Part shown: piece by piece, positions 1 through 5,830 of the stretch | Numbering within the stretch: the stretch's first letter is position 1 | Layout of the letters: each line of letters opens with the position of its first letter | Origin: CAVVAH01 sp963746175 | Lineage (GTDB): Bacteria > Actinomycetota > Actinomycetes > JACCUZ01 | Direction: 5' to 3' | Assembly (NCBI GenBank): GCA_963746175.1 | Contig: CAVVAH010000009.1 | Coordinates: 1 to 8,757, forward strand | Length of the DNA: 8,757 nt | Translations under genes and position numbers: made by a program | Notes under the pieces: model-generated | What the model was told of the DNA's origin: nothing | Seen by the model: the letters and a program-made list of their open reading frames with translations, nothing else | Database searches by the model: none

Positions 1-30
1 CTTCGTCGGCTCGGCTCCGAGGCCACCAAA

Positions 31-46
31 CGTAGCTGTCGCTACG
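31..46 (-). terminator. possible weak terminator hairpin after the first HNH gene
   Basis: A perfect 6-bp stem (CGTAGC / GCTACG) closes a 4-nt loop just past the stop codon at 59-61 of the minus-strand HNH gene. Read on the minus strand it is followed by GTTTGG, a very short T run. Position and symmetry suggest transcription termination, but the stem is short and the T tract poor, so this is a weak call. Confidence 0.25.
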
Positions 47-58
47 GACAGCGCGCGG

Positions 59-1386
59 TCACGCGCGGAGTAGCCTGAGGATGAGCCGGGCGAGCCGGCG
101 TTGGATGAGGTTCGTCGCCGCCGTGCGTGGTGGCGGGGAGTGCAGCGAAGGGGCGAGACCGTAGGCGTGACGGTGGGGGTAATCGTCTCGAGACGTGGTC
201 CCCGGGTCGGCTGGTCGGTCCCCGCACGGCGCTCCAGCGGAGAAACTCCTTGGGTAGTTGCAGGACTCGCACAGCCCCTGGCCGTTCGCCGCGCTCGTCT
301 CTCCACCTTCCGCGTCGGAAACGACGTGGTCGCTGTGCCCGGCGGGCGCGTCGACCAAGGCCTACGACACGTCTGGTCCCGCAGCCGGAGGAAGCGCGCA
401 ACCCGCGCGGGAAGTCCCGCGAGCGGGACTCCATCGCCACAGCTGTCCGGTCGCCGGCTCGGTGAGCAACCGCCGCAGGGCAACTCGCTCGGCCCGGGCC
501 ACCAGGTCGCGGGCAGCGCCGGCCGGGACGGCGCCGTAGCCCACCACGACGGCCGGCTCGTCGTCCTCACCGAGCAGTGCCTGGTCGGTGAGGACGACCT
601 CGACCTCGAGGGGGACCTGCTCGGCATGGGCCTGCCCGGTGATCCGCTGCACCATCTCGTCGGCAATCACCTGGGCGCGCGTGCGCGGGTCACCGGCTGC
701 TCGCGCCTCGTCGGCTGCCTCGTGAGGGCGGCGAACGCCGCGACGCCCTGGGCCACCGGCAGGTGCCCGGTCAGGAATGACATCGTGTCCGGCGCCGGCC
801 GCAGCGTCACCCGACGGTCCTTGTCCGCCTTCGCCGCCCTGGCGACGAAGGCCTGCGGGTCGAGCCTGTACGCCACCCGGCGCGTGGCGTCGGCGACGCC
901 CCGGTCACCGAGCCCGGCGAGGGTCCCCGGGTCGGAGCAGAGCTCATGGTCGGCAGCCGCGCGGTCCTCCCGGCTGAGGCAGGCCGTCTCGCGCACCAGC
1001 AGCGTGGCGCGCCATTCCGAGAGATGACCGGCCTCCAGGGCGGCGAGGGTGTGCGGCATCTCGCGGACAAGGGCCTTGGCGAGCCCGAGGTGACGGCCGC
1101 CGGTGACGGGCGACTCCCGCCTGGCCAGCGCCACCTGTGCCGCCACGCCACGGCCCTGCTCGTCGGCAGGCAAGCCCGACGCCGCTTCTCGTGCCCGCAC
1201 CGCCCGGTCCAGCGCCTCCGCAAGGCGGGCCTGACGAGCCGCGGCCGCCGACTTCAGCCCCTCGATCGCGGTCAGCTGGGCGACCAGTGCCTGCTCGTCG
1301 GCCGGTTCGACGTCCCTCAGGCCGCGGGCGAACGCCGGCACGGCTTCGGCGTCCACTGGCGACGGGATCGGGATCGACTCGAACAT
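59..1386 (-). pseudogene. DUF222/13E12-family HNH endonuclease, broken by seven one-base deletions
   Basis: Homing-type HNH nuclease of the DUF222 (13E12 repeat) family common in actinomycetes. The N-terminal DUF222 part reads cleanly from ATG 1386 (MFESIPIP) to about 720. The reading then steps through three frames near 719, 440, 399, 353, 253, 191 and 170, ending at the stop 59-61. Every step is explained by loss of one base from an otherwise family-like text, for example QL-(G)TG-AMES near 440 and PW-(C)DAP near 353. Across the joins the family landmarks are all present: the R-T-R-A-Q-V-I-A-D segment near 690, FPRGL near 405, the zinc knuckle CRRPWCDAP near 350-370, HSDHVV near 325, the conserved Asn near 285, and CESCN near 260. 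The start at 1386 is chosen over upstream starts (up to 1497) because it lies in an SOS box and avoids overlap with the MarR gene. A real pseudogene and uncorrected indels in a multi-copy gene are both possible. Confidence 0.85.
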
Positions 1387-1394
1387 GTGTTCGA
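1379..1394 (-). promoter_or_regulatory. LexA/SOS box containing the HNH start codon
   Basis: TCGAACATGTGTTCGA has perfect 6-bp arms (TCGAAC/GTTCGA) around a 4-bp centre and matches the Gram-positive LexA consensus CGAAC-N4-GTTCG. On the minus strand the ATG at 1386-1384 forms bases 8-10 of the 14-bp core. LexA control of 13E12-type genes is known in mycobacteria; control of this copy is inferred. A weak AGAGAG precedes the ATG by about 10 nt. Confidence 0.85.
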
Positions 1395-1450
1395 TTCTCT
1401 CTGGTCCCACCTCCAGAATCCAGGCGTCCACAGGGTCGATCCGGGCGGGA

Positions 1451-1936
1451 TCACCGACCATCCGCGAGGCCTCGCCGGACGACGGCGAGCGCCGCACTGA
1501 CGAGGTCCAGCTCGTCGGCGGTGGTGCCGCGCAAGACCTCGGCCAGCCCCTCGACCCGCCGCCTCCGGGCGTCCTCCAGGACGGCGCGGCCGGCGGCCGT
1601 GGCCGACACGCGGGTGGACCGCCGGTCGCCGGGGACCTCGTCCCGGGTGACCAGCCCGACGGCCTCCAGGCCGGAGACGATGCGGGTGATCGCCGGCGGG
1701 GTGACCTGCTCGGCCCGGGCGAGCTGCGTCATCGTCAGCGGCCCGGCGTACACGAGGACCGACAGCAGCGAGAGCCGCTCGGGGCTGAGGCCCGACTGGG
1801 TGTCGGTGCGCCGCGCGACCCGCAGCGCGTGGATGGCCGTGGTGTTGAGCTCGTTGGCGACCCGGCGCCGCCGGCTGGACCGCAGCCCGCCCGGCAGCGG
1901 TGGGACGTCGTGGCTCACGGTGGCAGTCAACACCAT
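1451..1936 (-). CDS. MarR-family transcriptional regulator
   Basis: 161-aa winged-helix repressor-type protein of typical MarR length. The DNA-binding core is visible at about residues 50-115: LSPERLSLLSVL, then the helix-turn-helix TMTQLARAEQVTPPAITRIVSGLEAVGLVTR, then a wing with the family's D-R-R-S-T motif and TAAGRAVL. There is no cysteine pair or other obvious redox sensor, so the ligand is unknown. The ATG at 1936 lacks a good Shine-Dalgarno; a GTG six codons downstream is an alternative start. It is divergent from the VOC/phosphoesterase pair with only 50 bp between the start codons, and a 15-bp dyad lies there, so autoregulation and control of the pair are the natural reading (inferred). 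Downstream on the same strand the HNH gene begins 64 bp after its stop, behind its own SOS box. Confidence 0.9.
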   Translation of the reverse strand: MVLTATVSHDVPPLPGGLRSSRRRRVANELNTTAIHALRVARRTDTQSGLSPERLSLLSVLVYAGPLTMTQLARAEQVTPPAITRIVSGLEAVGLVTRDEVPGDRRSTRVSATAAGRAVLEDARRRRVEGLAEVLRGTTADELDLVSAALAVVRRGLADGR

Positions 1937-1950
1937 CGACGGGTACGTTG

Positions 1951-1965
1951 CTTCATGGCATGAAG
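1951..1965. promoter_or_regulatory. palindromic operator between the MarR gene and the VOC gene
   Basis: CTTCATG-G-CATGAAG is a perfect inverted repeat with 7-bp arms and a 1-bp centre. It is flanked by a possible -10 for the MarR gene on the minus strand (GATACT, 1969-1964) and a possible -10 for the VOC gene on the plus strand (TACGTT, 1944-1949), so a protein bound here would cover both start regions. Size and place fit a MarR dimer site. The link to this MarR protein is inferred from position. Confidence 0.6.
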
Positions 1966-1986
1966 TATCCCGACCGAGGAGTTCGC

Positions 1987-2367
1987 ATGACCGTCTCCGG
2001 CATCGGCCAGCTCAGCGTCACCGTCTCCGACCTGGAGGCCTCGGTCCGGTGGTACCGCGACGTGCTCGGGCTGCCGCACCTGTTCACCGTCGATGGGCAG
2101 CCGATGGCGTTCCTCCAGGCCGGTGACGTCCGGCTCTACCTCAACGTCACCGAGGACGAGCGGTTCCGCTCCCGGCCGGTGGTGTACTACGCGGTCGACG
2201 ACCTGGACGCGACGTTCGCCGAGGTGACGGGCCGCGGCGCGCAGCCGGTGTCGGGACCGCACCTCGTGCACCGCGACGGGAGCAGCGAGCTCTGGATGGC
2301 GTTCGTCAAGGACCCGGACGGCACGCCCGTCGGTCTGATGACCGAGCGCCCCGCCGCCGGCGGCTGA
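1987..2367 (+). CDS. VOC superfamily (glyoxalase/bleomycin-resistance fold) protein
   Basis: 126-aa protein of the vicinal oxygen chelate superfamily: small metal-dependent enzymes or binding proteins built from paired beta-alpha-beta-beta-beta units. The N-terminal half has the usual opening, GQLSVTVSDLEASVRWYRDVLGL; the second half has VVYYAVDDLDATFAEVTGRGA and closes with the hallmark FVKDPDGTPVGLMTE. Substrate cannot be told: the group covers glyoxalases, ring-cleavage dioxygenases, epimerases and drug-binding proteins. The ATG at 1987 is preferred over in-frame upstream starts because GAGGAG (1976-1981) sits 5 nt before it. The stop is 2 nt before the next gene, so the two are almost certainly co-transcribed and translationally coupled. 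Divergent MarR control is likely. Confidence 0.88.
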   Translation: MTVSGIGQLSVTVSDLEASVRWYRDVLGLPHLFTVDGQPMAFLQAGDVRLYLNVTEDERFRSRPVVYYAVDDLDATFAEVTGRGAQPVSGPHLVHRDGSSELWMAFVKDPDGTPVGLMTERPAAGG

Positions 2368-2369
2368 CC

Positions 2370-2882
2370 GTGCGACTGGTCCTCACCGCCGACACCCACG
2401 TCCCCGTGCGGGCGAAGGACCTCCCGCCGGACCTGTGGGCGGCCATCGACGACGCCGACGTCGTCGTGCACGCGGGCGACTGGGTGGACGTCGCGCTGCT
2501 CGACGCGATCGAGGCGCGGCTGGCTCCGGCGCAACGGCTGCTCGCGGTGCACGGCAACAACGACGGCCCGGACCTGCAGGCGCGGCTGCCCGAGGTCGCC
2601 CGGGCCGAGCTGGCCGGGGTGCGGGTCGCGGTCGTGCACGAGACCGGCGCGGCCACCGGGCGCGAGCGACGGTGCGCGGCCGCCTACCCCGACGACGACG
2701 TGCTGGTCTTCGGCCACAGCCACATCCCGTGGGACACGACCGCTCCCGGTGGTCTCCGGCTGCTGAACCCCGGCTCACCGACCGATCGCCGCCGGCAGCC
2801 GCACCACACCTTCATGACTGCGACGGCCGACGGCGGGCAGCTGACCGACGTCCGGCTGCACCTGGTGGCCGCCCAGGGCTGA
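2370..2882 (+). CDS. YfcE/MJ0936-type metallophosphoesterase
   Basis: 170-aa calcineurin-like phosphoesterase of the small YfcE family, which uses two divalent metals to hydrolyse phosphodiesters or phosphomonoesters; the natural substrate is generally unknown. All metal-site motifs are visible in order: D8-x-H10 (ADTH), G36-D37 (HAGD), G62-N-N-D65, H90 (VVHET), and G115-H116-S-H118. LNPGSPTDRR after these is typical of the family. Length is normal, and the protein is cytoplasmic with no signal peptide. The start is GTG 2370, two bases after the VOC stop, with little Shine-Dalgarno of its own, which fits coupling to the upstream gene. The downstream neighbour is convergent (stop at 2924), leaving 41 bp between ends. 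Confidence 0.9.
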   Translation: MRLVLTADTHVPVRAKDLPPDLWAAIDDADVVVHAGDWVDVALLDAIEARLAPAQRLLAVHGNNDGPDLQARLPEVARAELAGVRVAVVHETGAATGRERRCAAAYPDDDVLVFGHSHIPWDTTAPGGLRLLNPGSPTDRRRQPHHTFMTATADGGQLTDVRLHLVAAQG

Positions 2883-2923
2883 GGGCCCGCACAGGGTTAG
2901 CAGAGTGGTGGCCGCCGCCGCGG

Positions 2924-3832
2924 TCACACCGGGACGTTGAGGGTGGCGGTCATGCCGCCGTCGACGCTGCCGCCGACCTTCGCGAGCTGCAGGGAGTAGC
3001 CGTCGCTGAAAACCATGTCGTTGCTCAGGGAGGTCCGAGCCAGGTTGGCCACCGACTGCTCGTAGCCCGCGGTCGCGTAGACCTGCTCGCAGGCGTCCTT
3101 CGGGAAGGCCAGCTGCGAGGTGCGCAGCTTGTTGCTGGCGCTGGTGGCGTCCTTCAGGCTGGGGTAGACCTCGAAGTGCACGTGCGGCCAGCGGCCGTCG
3201 TACGCCGCGGGGTAGATCGTCGTGAACGTCACCGTGCCGTCGGACGCCGTCTCCTGGACGCCGCGCAGGTAGTTCTCGTCGGAGATGGCGTCGGCGTACA
3301 TCGAGTAGTTGCCGTCGCGGTCGCAGTGCCAGACGTAGACCGCGGCGCCGGAGAGCGGCGTCGACGAGCCGCCGTTCACGTCGAGCACCTTCAGCGTCAG
3401 GGTGAGCGGTACGCCTTCGGCGACGCCGGACGCGGTGCCGAAGCTGGTGGTGATGTCGCTGCGGACGATCCCCGACTCAGTGAGGACGTTCACGCCGTTC
3501 GAGCCGTCGCCGGGATAGGGGCCGGCGGTCTCCTCGGGGATCTCGCCGTCCGCGACCTCGACGTCGGAGCCGGACGCGCCGGGCGCGCCGCCCATCCCGC
3601 CGGCTCCCTGCTGGGGCGTGGAGCTCGTCGAGGCCGTCGAGCCGCTGCCGGCCGACGTGGTGCTGTCCGAGCCGCCGCACGCCGCCAGCGCCGCGGCCAG
3701 CCCGGTGGCGCTGAGCAGGCCGAGCGCCCGGCGCCGGTTGAGCAGCGTGGGCAGGTCGTGGCTCAGGCCGAGGTCGTGGTCCTCGAGCTCGTCGTCCGGC
3801 CCGTGGCCATGGGCGGTGGCGTGCTGAGTCAT
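2924..3832 (-). CDS. Tat-exported lipoprotein, intradiol ring-cleavage dioxygenase family
   Basis: 302-aa protein related to catechol/protocatechuate intradiol dioxygenases, Fe(III) enzymes that cleave catecholic rings between the hydroxyls. It has a hydrophilic lead, a twin-arginine run (RRR, 33-35), a hydrophobic stretch (36-50) and a lipobox LAAC with Cys52. This implies Tat export and lipid anchoring on the outer face of the membrane. Next comes a Ser/Thr/Gly-rich linker (53-90), then the enzyme fold. The fold includes the entry motif ETAGPYP (101-107), WHCDRDGNYSMY with likely iron ligand Tyr176, and AAYDGRWPHVHF with likely ligands Tyr211, His217 and His219 plus active-site Arg214. Thus the full 2-Tyr/2-His set is present. 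ATG 3832 is chosen because GGAGA (3842-3838) lies 5 nt upstream and the Tat signal begins soon after. The exported position suggests an external aromatic substrate; the exact one is unknown. Confidence 0.9.
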   Translation of the reverse strand: MTQHATAHGHGPDDELEDHDLGLSHDLPTLLNRRRALGLLSATGLAAALAACGGSDSTTSAGSGSTASTSSTPQQGAGGMGGAPGASGSDVEVADGEIPEETAGPYPGDGSNGVNVLTESGIVRSDITTSFGTASGVAEGVPLTLTLKVLDVNGGSSTPLSGAAVYVWHCDRDGNYSMYADAISDENYLRGVQETASDGTVTFTTIYPAAYDGRWPHVHFEVYPSLKDATSASNKLRTSQLAFPKDACEQVYATAGYEQSVANLARTSLSNDMVFSDGYSLQLAKVGGSVDGGMTATLNVPV

Positions 3833-3900
3833 CGCGGTCTCCGTCGGTCGGTCGGCGTGGTCCGAGAGGTCGGGTCGGCCGGTGCTGAGGAGGACTCTCG

Positions 3901-3947
3901 GGCCGGTGGCTGGAAGGTCGCTGTGAGACCGCTGCGAGCCACCGGCC
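3901..3947 (-). other. strong intergenic hairpin between ohrR and the dioxygenase gene
   Basis: Arms 3901-3911 (GGCCGGTGGCT) and 3937-3947 (AGCCACCGGCC) are perfect 11-bp complements. Inside them GGTC (3916-3919) pairs with GACC (3927-3930) around a 7-nt loop. It lies in the 131-bp spacer after the ohrR stop and before the dioxygenase start. No T-run follows, so it may be a T-less actinomycete-type terminator or attenuator, or an mRNA stability or processing element. Confidence 0.55.
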
Positions 3948-3963
3948 AGGTGGACCTGCCCGG

Positions 3964-4419
3964 TCAGCCCACGGCCGCGATCACCCGGGTCAGGGCGCGG
4001 TGCAGGGCTTCGAGCTCGGGCACGTCCACGCCCAGCGCGGCGACCACCTGGCCCGGGATGCGCTCGGCCTCGGCCCGCAGGGCCCGGCCCTCGTCGGTCA
4101 GGTCGACCATCAGGACCCGCTCGTCGTGCGGGTCGCGGTCGCGGGTGACCAGACCGGCCGCCGCCAGCCGCTTGATCAGCGGCGAGAGCGTGCCGGAGTC
4201 GAGGGCCAGCAGCGACCCGACGTCCTTGACGGACATCGGGGCGTGCTGCCACAGCGCGAGCATCACGAGGTACTGCGGGTGCGTGAGCCCCATGGGCTCC
4301 AGCAGCGGGCGGTAGACGCCGAGCACGCTGCGCGAGGCGACGGACAGCGCGAAGCAGACCTGCCGCTCGAGGGCGAGCGGGTCGTCGGTCGCCGTCGGAG
4401 CGGGGGACGTGGTGGTCAC
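3964..4419 (-). CDS. ohrR: OhrR-type organic-hydroperoxide-sensing MarR repressor
   Basis: 151-aa MarR regulator of the OhrR branch, which releases DNA when one N-terminal cysteine is oxidised by organic hydroperoxide or hypochlorite. The branch signature is clear: LERQVCFAL with Cys22, VYRPLLEPMGLTHPQYLVML with Tyr36, helix-turn-helix LLALDSGTLSPLIKRLAAAGLVTR (about 69-92) and wing DPHDERVLMVDLTDEGRAL. Cys22 is the only cysteine, so this is a one-cysteine sensor needing a small thiol to complete oxidation. The second tyrosine that normally contacts the reactive Cys is His47 here (LTHPQY in place of LTYPQY). The start is GTG 4419. Upstream lies a 28-bp palindrome, probably its operator. No ohr peroxidase gene is in the window. 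The dioxygenase gene follows on the same strand after 131 bp. Confidence 0.88.
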   Translation of the reverse strand: MTTTSPAPTATDDPLALERQVCFALSVASRSVLGVYRPLLEPMGLTHPQYLVMLALWQHAPMSVKDVGSLLALDSGTLSPLIKRLAAAGLVTRDRDPHDERVLMVDLTDEGRALRAEAERIPGQVVAALGVDVPELEALHRALTRVIAAVG

Positions 4420-4449
4420 GGATGGTCAGCGTAGTCCATCGAACCGTGT

Positions 4450-4477
4450 ATCATTCGATTGTGCACAATCAAATGAT
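4450..4477. promoter_or_regulatory. 28-bp palindrome, likely OhrR operator
   Basis: The left half ATCATT-c-GATTGTG mirrors the right half CACAATC-a-AATGAT, with 13 of 14 pairs matched (only 4456/4471 fails). The core ATTGTGCACAAT is perfect. It is an AT-rich island in a GC-rich window, 30 bp upstream of the ohrR start codon. A plus-strand -10-like TATCAT (4449-4454) runs into it, and the ATG of the small divergent gene (4473) lies inside its right arm. Known OhrR sites are AT-rich dyads of ACAATT/AATTGT type, which this resembles. Confidence 0.7.
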
Positions 4478-4682
4478 CAGTGATCGTCAGCCCGCACGCA
4501 GTCGGTGGGACCGGGTCTACGCGGGACTGTTCCAGGTCTTCGGCCCGGCCCAGCTCGGGGACCCGGACGAGGCGCCCCCTGGGCCGCTGCCGGTCGCCGC
4601 GCCCTGCCCGCGGTGCGGCCGCGCCATGGCCGAGCACGGGTTCCTCCAGACCGCGGACCGTAACCGGCTGCGCTGCCCCTGA
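4473..4682 (+). CDS. small zinc-knuckle protein of unknown function
   Basis: 69-aa protein I do not recognise. The N-terminal half (SRWDRVYAGLFQVFGPAQLGDPD, about 10-32) looks like a short amphipathic helix and turn, followed by a proline-rich link. The C-terminal part carries CPRCGRAM (Cys45, Cys48), His55 and a closing RLRCP (Cys68), a plausible single zinc site. The start is uncertain: ATG 4473 lies within the palindrome arm, and in-frame GTG 4461 is about 7 nt past a -10-like TATCAT and could give a leaderless message. It is divergent from ohrR, so OhrR may control it. It ends two bases before the menA stop (convergent). Coding is supported by the ordered Cys pattern and GC-rich third positions; function is open. 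Confidence 0.7.
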   Translation: MISDRQPARSRWDRVYAGLFQVFGPAQLGDPDEAPPGPLPVAAPCPRCGRAMAEHGFLQTADRNRLRCP

Positions 4683-4684
4683 GC

Positions 4685-5554
4685 TCAGGCGAGCGACAGC
4701 GTGACGCCGAGCGCCACGCCGTAGACCAGGAGCAGCAGCCCGGTCTCCTTGAGCACCGGCACCAGCTCACGCCCGGTGGCGCCGTAGATCACGCCGAGGG
4801 TGGGCCGGACGGCGGGCAGCGCGGTGCCGAGGGCGATCAGCACGACGAGGTGCTGGAGCGCGATCAGCACCACCACGGCGTACGCCGCGAAGACGAGGCC
4901 GACGTAGAGCAACCGGGTCCGGCGGTCGCCGAGCCGCACGGCCAATGTGCGCTTGCCGGCGACCTCGTCGGTGGGGATGTCGCGCAGGTTGTTGGCGACG
5001 AGGATCGCGCACGCGAGCGCGCCGCAGCCGACTCCGGCGAGCACCGACGCCGTCGTGACGCGCTCGGCCTGGACGTAGGTCGTGCCCACCGTCGCGACCA
5101 GCCCGAAGAAGACGAACACCGAGACCTCGCCGAGACCGCGGTAGCCGTACGGCGAGCGGCCGCCGGTGTAGTGCCAGGCGCCGAGCAGGCACGCGGCCCC
5201 GACGAGCACCAGCCACCAGGTGACGAGCAGTGCCAGCACCAGCCCGGCGACGGCACCGACCGCGAACGCGAGCAACGCGGCTCGCTTCACCGCAGCGGGC
5301 GACGCGACCCCGGACCCGACCAGCCGCAGCGGGCCGACCCGGTCGGCGTCCGTGCCACGGACCCCGTCGCTGTAGTCGTTCGCGTAGTTGACGCCGACCT
5401 GCAGCGCCACCGCCACGAGCAGCGCGAGCAGCGCCCGCCCGAGGTCGAAGCCGTCGGCGGCGGCTGCCGCACCGGTACCGGCCGCGACCGGCGCGATCGC
5501 GGCGGGCAGGGTTCGCGGGCGGGCGCCCTCGAGCCACTGGGCAGGGGTGGCCAT
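4685..5554 (-). CDS. menA: 1,4-dihydroxy-2-naphthoate polyprenyltransferase (menaquinone synthesis)
   Basis: 289-aa integral membrane prenyltransferase of the UbiA superfamily. It attaches the polyprenyl tail to 1,4-dihydroxy-2-naphthoate, giving demethylmenaquinone. The opening WLEGARPRTLPAAIAPVAAGT is MenA-typical. The first Asp-rich motif is N56-Y-A-N-D60-Y-S-D63-G-V-R-G-T-D; the second is N188-N-L-R-D192-I-P-T-D196-E-V-A-G-K-R-T-L-A-V-R-L-G, the MenA form. Alternating hydrophobic stretches (for example 40-54, 93-127, 145-162, 215-245, 272-287) give the expected set of membrane helices. Full length, no defects. ATG 5554 is preceded by GAGGA about 11 nt upstream. No other men genes are in the window. 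The 268 bp upstream, to the second HNH start, hold no further gene I can support. Confidence 0.93.
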   Translation of the reverse strand: MATPAQWLEGARPRTLPAAIAPVAAGTGAAAAADGFDLGRALLALLVAVALQVGVNYANDYSDGVRGTDADRVGPLRLVGSGVASPAAVKRAALLAFAVGAVAGLVLALLVTWWLVLVGAACLLGAWHYTGGRSPYGYRGLGEVSVFVFFGLVATVGTTYVQAERVTTASVLAGVGCGALACAILVANNLRDIPTDEVAGKRTLAVRLGDRRTRLLYVGLVFAAYAVVVLIALQHLVVLIALGTALPAVRPTLGVIYGATGRELVPVLKETGLLLLVYGVALGVTLSLA

Positions 5555-5808
5555 GGGGTGCGCGGTCCTCCAGCGTCGTCATCGGTGCACGGGTCGCGCA
5601 GGAGGCTACGCAACGCGCCGCCCGGCCCGTACGCGAGGATGGCGCGGTGGGTGGTCGGACGGGGTGGTGGTGCGCCGCGCAGTAGCCGACGGCGCCCTGA
5701 CGCGCCGTTGTGCCGTCCTGGTGATCATGCAGCTCTCGGGGACGTGTGGACGGTGAAATCCGTTGTCCCCAAAGGGTTTTCGGGGTTCCATCCGTCCCAC
5801 GCATGCGC

Positions 5809-5814
5809 TAGGAT
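5809..5814 (+). promoter_or_regulatory. -10 element of the second HNH gene
   Basis: TAGGAT fits the actinomycete -10 form TAnnnT and abuts the SOS box. Transcription would begin near 5821-5823, that is at or within 2 nt of the GTG start, giving a leaderless message. AGGA (5810-5813) could instead act as a Shine-Dalgarno 9 nt from the GTG if initiation lies further upstream. No convincing -35 is seen. Confidence 0.45.
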
Positions 5815-5830
5815 TCGAACATGTGTTCGC
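5815..5830 (+). promoter_or_regulatory. LexA/SOS box containing the second HNH start codon
   Basis: The 14-bp core CGAACATGTGTTCG (5816-5829) is identical to the core at 1380-1393 and matches CGAAC-N4-GTTCG. The GTG start at 5823-5825 is bases 8-10 of the core, the same place the ATG takes in the first copy. A LexA dimer here would cover the transcription start and the first codons. Confidence 0.85.

Noticed and set aside
59..720. Programmed ribosomal frameshifting in the first HNH gene
   Set aside because: Seven same-sense shifts without a shared slippery motif in one gene are not plausible as programmed events.
2883..2923. Bidirectional terminator between the phosphoesterase and dioxygenase genes
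   Set aside because: Only a 6-bp stem with a G-T pair and no T-run can be drawn; too weak to call.
3843..3855. Short tandem TCGG units before the dioxygenase gene
   Set aside because: About three copies of 4 bp in GC-rich DNA is within chance.
101..4315. Long open frames antisense to or out of frame with the called genes (for example plus-strand 101-1027, 1137-2126, 2435-4315)
   Set aside because: Their translations are Arg/Ala/Pro/Gly-rich, lack domain motifs, and overlap genes with clear family motifs; they reflect the scarcity of stops in GC-rich DNA.
4767..5804. Long minus-strand frame overlapping menA, and plus-strand 4850-6049
   Set aside because: Both are frame shadows of menA; menA has the full MenA motif set and membrane helices, while these have none.
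5555..5808. A small gene or RNA between menA and the second HNH gene
   Set aside because: No start with a ribosome site, no coding pattern, and no tRNA-like or strong structured element seen.
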